NCBI GenBank assembly: GCA_013140495.1
Contig: JABFSR010000139.1
Location: 1-49,499, forward strand
Origin: Verrucomicrobiota bacterium
GTDB taxonomy: Bacteria; Verrucomicrobiota; Verrucomicrobiia; Limisphaerales; JADLHS01
Direction: 5' to 3'
DNA: 49,499 nt
The notes under the pieces were generated by a model, which worked only from the letters and a program-made list of their open reading frames with translations, was not told where the DNA came from and did not search any database. The translations under genes were made by a program, and so were the position numbers. This document shows, one piece after another, positions 43,344 to 49,499 of the stretch (position 1 is the stretch's first letter; every line of letters begins with the position of its first letter).

Positions 43344-45863
43344 ATGCGAATCAATCTTTCGATCCTCCCCTTGATCATTCTCGCAGCAATCGCGGTATTC
43401 CCAATTGAAACAACAGGCCGTGCGATCACTCCGGCAGAAATGACATCCTGGAAAATCGTCTGCGACCCCGCCGGTACCGAATCAGAACACTACGCAGCCG
43501 CTGAGTTCCAGCGGCTGTTCAAGGAAATGACCGGCACTTTGCTTCCGCTCGTGGAGACGGCGACAGCGGACTCAGGTGCGGTGTTCATCGGACCCGACGC
43601 AGTCCTCCATTCCGGCCAACCAGCCGATCGCCGTGCCTTGGCCGAGGAATCGTTGCGCATTCGGATTGGACCAAAAGCCGTTTGCATTGACGGCGGTCGT
43701 CCCCGCGGCACGCTTTACGGTGTCTATGAATTTTTTGAAGAACTCTGCGGCGTACGCTTTCTGACCTTCGATCACACCTATTTTCCCAAAGATGCCACGG
43801 CGCGGAAAATTCCTCTCGGCGTTCGTGTAGTGAACCCCACCTTCGCCTTCCGCTGGTCGTACTACGGCGAGAGCAGCCGCCATCCTGATTTCGCGGCGCG
43901 ACTGCGCGTCAACACAGTGAGCGATGATCCAAAGCTCGGCGGGCGAACGGGCTTTCGTCTGGTCAGTCACAACGTCGCCTACCTGGTGCCGCCTGCAAAA
44001 TTCGGCAAAGAACACCCGAAGTATTACGCACTGGTTGGCGGCAAACGGCAGTTGGATGATCGCGGAGGCGGCCCGCAGTTATGCACGAGCAATCCCGAGT
44101 TGGTCGGAGTCGTCGCAGATGCCGTGCTTGAGGAGATCAAGAAGAACCCGACTGCGCGCAACATCAACATCGCCCAGATGGACAACGACCGCTATTGCAC
44201 CTGTCCGCGCTGCGCTGAGATTGATGAACGCGAGGAGTCCCACGCTGGCGCGACACTGGCCCTGGTCAACGCAGTCGCCGAGCGGATCGAGAAAACCAAT
44301 CCAGACGTGCTGATCAGCACCTACGCCTATTCGTACACCCGCAAACCGCCCAAGACCATCAAGCCGCGACGCAACGTGATGATTCAGTTGTGCAGCATCG
44401 AGTGTTGTGATTTCCATGCGATTGATGATTCCACATGCACGTTGAACCGGTCTTTCTGCGCAGACATGGCAATTTGGAAGAAGAGCACGCGAAATGTTTT
44501 CATCTGGCACTACAACACGAACTTCAAAGGCTACGTGCTGCCGTTCCCGAACCTGCGCAGCATCGGGAAGAGCGTTTCCTATTTTGCAAAGAACAACGGC
44601 CGGGGCGTATTCATGCAGGCGGCGGGCAACGGCTTCTCCACCGAACTCAGTGACCTGCGAAATTACGTGATGGCGCGCTGTCTCTGGAAGCCCGGCCGCG
44701 ACAGTTGGAAGGAGGCGGAGGAATTCTGCCGGCTGCATTACGCCGAGGCCGCCGGACCTGTCATCGCGTATCTGAAGTATTATCACGACCTCGTTGACAA
44801 GGCTGGAGTTCATCCAACCTGCTTTCCTGCGGAGTCGTCACTGTGCATCACACCGGAATCATCGCGACGCATCATGGCATATTTCCAAGAGGCGTTGTCG
44901 CTGGCGCAGTCCGAAACCGTGCGCACCAGTGTCGAGAAGGCATCCATCTGCGCCTATCGCGCAGCGGTCAGCGCGTCCAGCATGCGGTTGGTTTATCGCA
45001 ATGGCGTTTGCTTTCCCGATCTCGAAGGATTCGGCCCAGGTTTGCTGGATCAATATGCGGCGTTGTGTTTGCGCTTTGGAGTCACGATGGAACATGAAGA
45101 ACTTTCGACCGAGAAATTCATCGGTACGATGCGCCAGCTTCACGCGGGGCTGAAATCGGTCCAACTGGAAAACGAGTTCTGGCGTGTGGTCGTGCTGCCA
45201 GAGAGCAACGGCAAGGTGGTTGAGATGACTTACAAACCTACTGGCCGCAACGTGATTCGGGCACAACGGGCGTTCAATCGTTTCCGGCACGAGGAATGGG
45301 TTCACCAGGGCGATGGCCCAACGGCGGAGAACATCATCACATTTGAGTCACAGGCCGAACCGCAAAAAGTCCGGTTGACCCTGACGACAAAAGACGGTGC
45401 CCGGTTACAGCGCACCATTTCCCTGGTGGGTGATGCCGTTCGATTCGAGACTACAATGACCGCCGATGCCGCGCGCATTTTCGAAATCCAGATGCATCCG
45501 GAATACGACACTGCAACGATGTCCGTTGATCCCGACGTGTTCGGTATTTACGTCAAGCAACCGGACTGGACGCAAACCAATCGGAGATGGAAGGAAGTGC
45601 TGGCCGGCGACCCCCAACGTGTCATCAACAAGGATGCCTTCAACGGCGGGGCTTACGCGTTTTTCAATCGTGAGGCAAAGTTCGGAATTGAGCAACGCTT
45701 CGATCCGCAGGAGTTCAGCGCACTTGCTCTCTTCTGGGAGGTGTCACGGCAGCAAATCAATCTGGAACTGACATCCAAAGTCGTGTCTTTGGAAAAAGGA
45801 CAGCAGGCGCGCTGCGCCTACGAAGTGCGTTATCTGAAGGAAGCCCCAAAAGCTGGCCGTTAA
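43344..45863 (+). CDS. Secreted DUF4838 glycan-active protein
   Basis: 839 residues. A signal peptide covers about 1-26 (INLSILPLIILAAIAVFPIE). Residues about 35-135 form an alpha-glucuronidase-like N-terminal domain (HYAAAEFQRLFKEMTGTLLP, GGRPRGTLYGVYEFFEE). The DUF4838 domain follows (INIAQMDNDRYCTCPRCAEI, with the CxCPxC cluster; NVFIWHYNTNFKGY). The C-terminal part is beta-rich. DUF4838 proteins occur in Bacteroidetes and Verrucomicrobia polysaccharide loci and are probable glycosidases, substrate unknown. The paired-Cys cluster may bind a metal. Confidence 0.88.
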   Translation: MRINLSILPLIILAAIAVFPIETTGRAITPAEMTSWKIVCDPAGTESEHYAAAEFQRLFKEMTGTLLPLVETATADSGAVFIGPDAVLHSGQPADRRALAEESLRIRIGPKAVCIDGGRPRGTLYGVYEFFEELCGVRFLTFDHTYFPKDATARKIPLGVRVVNPTFAFRWSYYGESSRHPDFAARLRVNTVSDDPKLGGRTGFRLVSHNVAYLVPPAKFGKEHPKYYALVGGKRQLDDRGGGPQLCTSNPELVGVVADAVLEEIKKNPTARNINIAQMDNDRYCTCPRCAEIDEREESHAGATLALVNAVAERIEKTNPDVLISTYAYSYTRKPPKTIKPRRNVMIQLCSIECCDFHAIDDSTCTLNRSFCADMAIWKKSTRNVFIWHYNTNFKGYVLPFPNLRSIGKSVSYFAKNNGRGVFMQAAGNGFSTELSDLRNYVMARCLWKPGRDSWKEAEEFCRLHYAEAAGPVIAYLKYYHDLVDKAGVHPTCFPAESSLCITPESSRRIMAYFQEALSLAQSETVRTSVEKASICAYRAAVSASSMRLVYRNGVCFPDLEGFGPGLLDQYAALCLRFGVTMEHEELSTEKFIGTMRQLHAGLKSVQLENEFWRVVVLPESNGKVVEMTYKPTGRNVIRAQRAFNRFRHEEWVHQGDGPTAENIITFESQAEPQKVRLTLTTKDGARLQRTISLVGDAVRFETTMTADAARIFEIQMHPEYDTATMSVDPDVFGIYVKQPDWTQTNRRWKEVLAGDPQRVINKDAFNGGAYAFFNREAKFGIEQRFDPQEFSALALFWEVSRQQINLELTSKVVSLEKGQQARCAYEVRYLKEAPKAGR

Positions 45864-45889
45864 AGAACCAAACTATTCGAAGAAAAACT

Positions 45890-47425
45890 ATGAGAAACGA
45901 ATTTACGCGGTCATCAATTTGCCGTTCGCAAATCAGTCGGGGCTTCACAAAAGGAATTAAGGCGACATTACTGACCATGATTCTTTCGGTCACGGCACTC
46001 TCGCTTGACTCTGCTTTTGGCGGCTCGGGGGCATTGTTGAACAAAGAACGAATGCTCACGGTCAACGGCCAGCCACGGTTACTGCTCGGCCTTTACGAGA
46101 ACCCGAAGGACGATGCCGTGCTCAAGGAGGCCGTCGAGTCGGGATTCAACCTGATTCAATGTTCACCTGACGTGGCTGCGTTGGATCGCGTTCATCGCGC
46201 TGGCGCCAAGGCGTGGGTGAACTTGGGCGGTGCTCTGGATTTGAGCACTGATGTAACCAACCGTTCCCAGCAACTCACCGATACTGTTCAACGCGTGAAA
46301 AACCATCCCGCATTGCTCGTTTGGGAAGGTCCTGATGAAATCCTTTGGAACAACTGGTGGGGAACCACGGAGCGAATTCACCCGGAAATTGAAACGATGC
46401 GGACAACCGCGGCGGGCAAGGCGGAACTGGAAACGCTGAGCCGTCGTGCTCGCGACCTGTTCGAGCGCGGCCTTTATGCCGATTTCGAAAAAGTGCGTGC
46501 CGAGTTCTGGTCTAAGGCGGGGCTTCCATCCCCAAATCCTGGCGTTCGTATTGACGATGCTCCGGCACGCGTTCGCAAGAGCGGCGAAGGCATTACCGCA
46601 GGGATTCAAACAGTGCGCGCGTTGGACGCCCGGCACGTCATCTGGCTGAACCATGCGCCCCGCAATTCCCTCGATGACCTGCGCCTTTACAATCGCGCGG
46701 CGGACATGGTGGGCTGCGACATCTACCCTGCCCCGGCGAATCTCACCGTCGGCCACAGCGATCTTCTGGACATGAGCCTGAACTCGGTGGGCGCTTACAC
46801 CCGGCGGATGCAACAGGCCGCGCCGGGCAAAGCCTGCGCAATGGTCCTGCAAGGGTTCGGTTGGCGCGATCTGAAGGCAAAGCCAAACGAAAAAGAAACT
46901 GCGGTCGGCATCGGCCGCCGGCCGACCTGGGCCGAGTCTCGCTTCATGGCTTACGATGCGATCATTCACGGCGCAAACGCTATCCTCTACTGGGGCACCG
47001 CCTACATGAAACCAGTGGAAGATGACGGAACGGCAGTGACGGGTCGCCCGCGACTCTGGCAGGATTTGCTCCGCGTGGCGCGCGAACTCCACGCCCTCGA
47101 ACCAGCGCTGGTCGCTCCGCCGCTGAAATCGCCCAAGGTTCGCCAGGCCGCGACCTATGGTTCGATTGACGGCAAGGGAATCCTCTGCTCGGTGCGCCGT
47201 GTGAATGATGACTTCGTCATTCTGGTTGTGAACGAAACCGGCGATGGACTGGGTTTCTCGCTCGAAGGCTTGCCGACCAAACTCAATGGCAGAACGCTGT
47301 ACCGGCTTTACTCGCAAGAGAAACACGAGGTCGCTGGTCGCCAGTTCGGTGATGGAATCAGACCTCACGATGTCCATGTGTATGCGACATCGCAGCGGTT
47401 TGAGGATCCGTTGGCCCGCAACTGA
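45890..47425 (+). CDS. Secreted TIM-barrel glycoside-hydrolase-like protein
   Basis: 511 residues. A long basic N-region is followed by a hydrophobic signal segment (IKATLLTMILSVTALSLDSA). The TIM-barrel is suggested by alternating strands and helices: LTVNGQPRLLLGLYE, SGFNLIQCSP, GAKAWVNLGG, HPALLVWEGPDEILW, MVGCDIYPAP and AYDAIIHGANAILYWGTAY. W145-E146 and D149-E150 in VWEGPDE resemble the acid/base motif of clan A glycosidases. No GH family is assigned. It is 26 bp after the DUF4838 gene, so probably in one transcript. Confidence 0.78.
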   Translation: MRNEFTRSSICRSQISRGFTKGIKATLLTMILSVTALSLDSAFGGSGALLNKERMLTVNGQPRLLLGLYENPKDDAVLKEAVESGFNLIQCSPDVAALDRVHRAGAKAWVNLGGALDLSTDVTNRSQQLTDTVQRVKNHPALLVWEGPDEILWNNWWGTTERIHPEIETMRTTAAGKAELETLSRRARDLFERGLYADFEKVRAEFWSKAGLPSPNPGVRIDDAPARVRKSGEGITAGIQTVRALDARHVIWLNHAPRNSLDDLRLYNRAADMVGCDIYPAPANLTVGHSDLLDMSLNSVGAYTRRMQQAAPGKACAMVLQGFGWRDLKAKPNEKETAVGIGRRPTWAESRFMAYDAIIHGANAILYWGTAYMKPVEDDGTAVTGRPRLWQDLLRVARELHALEPALVAPPLKSPKVRQAATYGSIDGKGILCSVRRVNDDFVILVVNETGDGLGFSLEGLPTKLNGRTLYRLYSQEKHEVAGRQFGDGIRPHDVHVYATSQRFEDPLARN

Positions 47426-47455
47426 CGATTCAGGCAATTGCAGTTAGAATGGTAA

Positions 47456-47645
47456 TTACGCTCGCCCTCACCCCGGCCCTCTCCTCCGAGGAGAGGGAGG
47501 CGCTTCGCCCACGATTGGAGAATTTGACCGCGCTCCCTGCATTCCTCCCGCCTTCGGTTTTCTGCACAGCAACGCAGAAACTGAATACACGTCTGAATCC
47601 ACCTCGGCCGGGCGAAGATTCCCCCTCTCCTGGGGGAGAGCGTTG
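47456..47645. repeat. Composite palindromic element (CTCTCCTC...GAGGAGAG type)
   Basis: One end has a perfect palindrome CCCTCTCCTC-C-GAGGAGAGGG (47477-47497) and the other CTCTCC-TGGG-GGAGAG (47625-47640). Read as protein it begins LALTPALSSEERE and ends SPSPGGER, a pattern I recognise from dispersed elements in many bacterial genomes. It fills the space between the GH-like and kelch-like genes. Confidence 0.7.
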
Positions 47646-47679
47646 CACAAACTTACGATGGAATCGTTCCATCTTCTTG

Positions 47680-48633
47680 ATGGCGCTGGTTGGCTTCGCA
47701 AGCCTGTCCTTGCCAGAGGCAATTGCCGCCGAGTCACCCGCGCCAGACTGGGTCCGCGTCATAGAACACGCGCCGTTCACTGAGCGCGACACGGCCGAGG
47801 GCGTGGTCTTCGGCGGCAAACTGTGGTTGAGCAATGGCTACATCACCGGCGGAGCGCTGGTCCGGGATTTGTGGAACTCGACCGACGGCATCAAGTGGAA
47901 TCTGGTTACGACCAACACGCCCTACGATGGCTATGCCGAGATGACCGTTTATGCCGGCAAGGTCTGGGCGGTCAAACAGAGCGTGTGGAATTCAACGGAC
48001 CAAGTGAATTGGAAACAAGTCGCGGAGAAAACGCCCTTCGGCGTCCGTGGCTACGGCGAACTGCTCGTCCATGATGGCAAGATGTGGCAACTCGGCAGCG
48101 GCAGGGATGTCTGGCACACCACGGACGGCGTCGTATGGAATTGCGCCACGACCAACGTGCCTTATGGACCGCGCTTCGCCTCCGCCGCTGTTTCTTTCAA
48201 AGGCAAACTCTGGGTCATGGGCGGCTCAGTGGAGAAAACCAACACGCCGCCGGAAAAAGTTTATCAGCAATTCACCACCTACAACGACGTGTGGTGCTCC
48301 ACCAACGGCGTTGATTGGACGCGGGTGGTTGAACATGCGCCGTGGGCACCGCGGATGTGGTTCATTCCGATCGTTTATGCGAACCGGCTCTGGATCATCG
48401 GCGGCTTCGACAACGTCCATCGCGCGAACTTCGATGACGTGTGGTGGACCGAAGATGGTATTCAGTGGCACCGCCTGGAAACGAAAACCAGATTCTCCCC
48501 ACGGCATGAAGTCACGGCCTATGTCCATGAAAACAGCCTGTGGGTCGTTGCCGGCAACTCCTGGCCGTTGATGAATGATGTTTGGAAACTCACGCCACCG
48601 CTTGAGCGCGCTGGTCAACAACTCAAGAAATGA
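47680..48633 (+). CDS. Secreted kelch/galactose-oxidase-like propeller protein
   Basis: 317 residues from the ATG at 47680. The frame stays open back to 47449 (394 residues), but that part is translated repeat. A hydrophobic leader (MALVGFASLSLPEAIAAESP) lacks a basic N-region; the in-frame residues just before it (LRWNRSIF) look like the missing part, but no standard start precedes them outside the repeat. Five to six kelch-like blades follow, marked by DLWNSTDGIKWN, VWNSTDQVNWK, DVWHTTDGVVWN, DVWCSTNGVDWT and DVWWTEDGIQWH. It may bind or sense extracellular carbohydrates. Its stop overlaps the next start by four bases. Confidence 0.75.
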   Translation: MALVGFASLSLPEAIAAESPAPDWVRVIEHAPFTERDTAEGVVFGGKLWLSNGYITGGALVRDLWNSTDGIKWNLVTTNTPYDGYAEMTVYAGKVWAVKQSVWNSTDQVNWKQVAEKTPFGVRGYGELLVHDGKMWQLGSGRDVWHTTDGVVWNCATTNVPYGPRFASAAVSFKGKLWVMGGSVEKTNTPPEKVYQQFTTYNDVWCSTNGVDWTRVVEHAPWAPRMWFIPIVYANRLWIIGGFDNVHRANFDDVWWTEDGIQWHRLETKTRFSPRHEVTAYVHENSLWVVAGNSWPLMNDVWKLTPPLERAGQQLKK

Positions 48634-49499
48634 AACACACAACGCTTATGAATCTCGCAACTCGCAAAAGTCTGCTGATTGTTTTGGTCGGCACTGCGCT
48701 ATTCCTTCCCATCCTCGGTTCGAGCGCCGCCGGAACTGTAAAGCCCACCCTCATCCTCAACGAAGATGACAGCCATTTCTTTGGTTCACGTTCGGCGGAG
48801 CAGATGAGCCTCGAAGGACTTCACTCATTCGTTGATCAATACGCCAACACGAAGGTCTCGCATCTCTTTCTTTGTCCCAACGCGATGAAGGCCAGCCATC
48901 GCAGCAAAGTGCGGGATGCGATCTGGGAAATGGGCGAAGGCCAGAAGCCACCGCAGGAAGAATTCGCCAAGAAGTGGTGCGAGAACGCCCGGTTGCTGGA
49001 TGAGCGCGGCCTCGACCCTTACGCGGTGTGGATCGCTCGCTGCCGGGAAAAGAAAATCTCGCCATGGCTCTCAATGCGCATGAACGATGTCCACAACGTG
49101 GATGAGGTGGACAATTATATTCACAGTTCTTTCTGGCGGAAGCATCCCGATTACTGGCGCGTGCCGGGCGGCGGCGGGTGGACGGATCGCGCGTTGGATT
49201 ACGGCATCCCCGAAGTGCGCGAACACGCGATGGCTTACGTCCGCGAGCTGCTGGAACGCTACGATCTCGACGGCCTCGAACTGGACTGGATGAGGTTCGG
49301 CTACCACTTCCGTCCGGGCAAGGAAGCGGAGGGCGTGATGATCTTGAACCAATTCATGTGCGATGTGCGCGGCTTGACGCGACAGTGGTCGGTCAAGCGC
49401 GGCCATCCCATCCAGCTGGGCGCGCGTGTGCCGACGCTGCCGGATGCAGCCAAAGGTCTGGGCATGGATGGCGTGACATGGGTTCGCGAAGGCCTGGTG
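48630..49499 (+). CDS. Secreted glycoside-hydrolase-like TIM barrel (3' end outside window)
   Basis: 290 residues to the right edge, from an ATG at 48630 that overlaps the kelch stop (ATGA). A signal peptide spans about 1-33 (KSLLIVLVGTALFLPILGSS). The core resembles family 10-like (GHL) barrels: NEDDSHFF early, ISPWLSMRMNDVHN mid, and YDLDGLELDWMRFGYHF at about residues 211-227, where the paired acidic residues are candidate catalytic or binding groups. No GH family assigned. It shares an operon with the propeller and probably cleaves glycans in the periplasm or outside. Confidence 0.8.
   Translation, partial: MKHTTLMNLATRKSLLIVLVGTALFLPILGSSAAGTVKPTLILNEDDSHFFGSRSAEQMSLEGLHSFVDQYANTKVSHLFLCPNAMKASHRSKVRDAIWEMGEGQKPPQEEFAKKWCENARLLDERGLDPYAVWIARCREKKISPWLSMRMNDVHNVDEVDNYIHSSFWRKHPDYWRVPGGGGWTDRALDYGIPEVREHAMAYVRELLERYDLDGLELDWMRFGYHFRPGKEAEGVMILNQFMCDVRGLTRQWSVKRGHPIQLGARVPTLPDAAKGLGMDGVTWVREGLV

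Noticed and set aside
1..49499. CRISPR array, insertion sequence, prophage or rRNA operon
   Set aside because: No regularly spaced direct repeats, transposase, integrase or phage structural genes, and no rRNA sequence, were seen on either strand.

Overview
The window most likely comes from a Verrucomicrobiota chromosome, probably a Pedosphaera/Limisphaera-like lineage. This is inferred from gene content. It holds a giant secreted protein with a Planctomycetes/Verrucomicrobia-type dehydrogenase propeller and a CxxCH heme domain, a Verrucomicrobia/Planctomycetes-restricted small protein (29776-30213), Tat-exported Gfo/Idh/MocA and DUF4838 proteins, and several short palindromic interspersed elements. 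GC content is moderate to high, genes are dense on both strands, and no rRNA, phage, insertion sequence or CRISPR was seen.

Layout. 1-3498 (-) is the 5' part of a giant secreted heme protein. 3692-10086 (+) holds a DUF3748 propeller, a DapA-family aldolase, a coiled-coil/TPR protein, a YjbQ protein and a hypothetical membrane-anchored protein. hisD (-) and a polytopic membrane protein follow. 13843-20439 is a TCA-cycle neighbourhood: sucC and sucD are separated by three small genes, and a YggT-like protein, a REC-histidine kinase and citrate synthase come next. 20556-29505 (-) is an eight-gene run: His-rich secreted protein, TolC-like channel, CzcA-type RND pump, HupE-like permease, small periplasmic protein, HGSNAT-like acyltransferase, EamA and MFS transporters. 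No membrane-fusion (adaptor) protein is present. 29647-34242 (+) has small genes, a UPF0175/DUF3368 toxin-antitoxin pair translationally coupled to an M16 peptidase, and an orphan DUF1851 immunity-like gene. 34776-36353 (+) is a TPR/ATP-grasp fusion.

36434-41493 (-) is the most interesting locus. It is a tightly packed seven-gene operon headed by a GbsR/MarR regulator with a visible promoter and a palindromic operator. It continues with a DCC-thioredoxin-like/MBOAT acyltransferase fusion, a four-helix membrane protein, a previously hidden 52-aa gene joined by ATGA overlaps on both sides, a DUF2071-like protein, a TIGR01777 epimerase and a second DUF2071 protein. It looks like an uncharacterised membrane-lipid or acyl-modification pathway.

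A tRNA-Ile2(CAU) follows at 41652-41727. 41839-49499 (+) is an exported carbohydrate locus: a Tat oxidoreductase with a putative leaderless promoter, a terminator, a DUF4838 protein, two TIM-barrel glycosidase-like proteins and a kelch-like propeller.

A theme across the window is short palindromic or tandem elements of several unrelated sequence types. Some sit between genes (16869-16966, 33552-33610, 37231-37304). Others lie inside or at the 5' edge of coding sequences (32925-32945 in the M16 peptidase, 40652-40731 in the DCC domain, 47456-47645 at the kelch gene).
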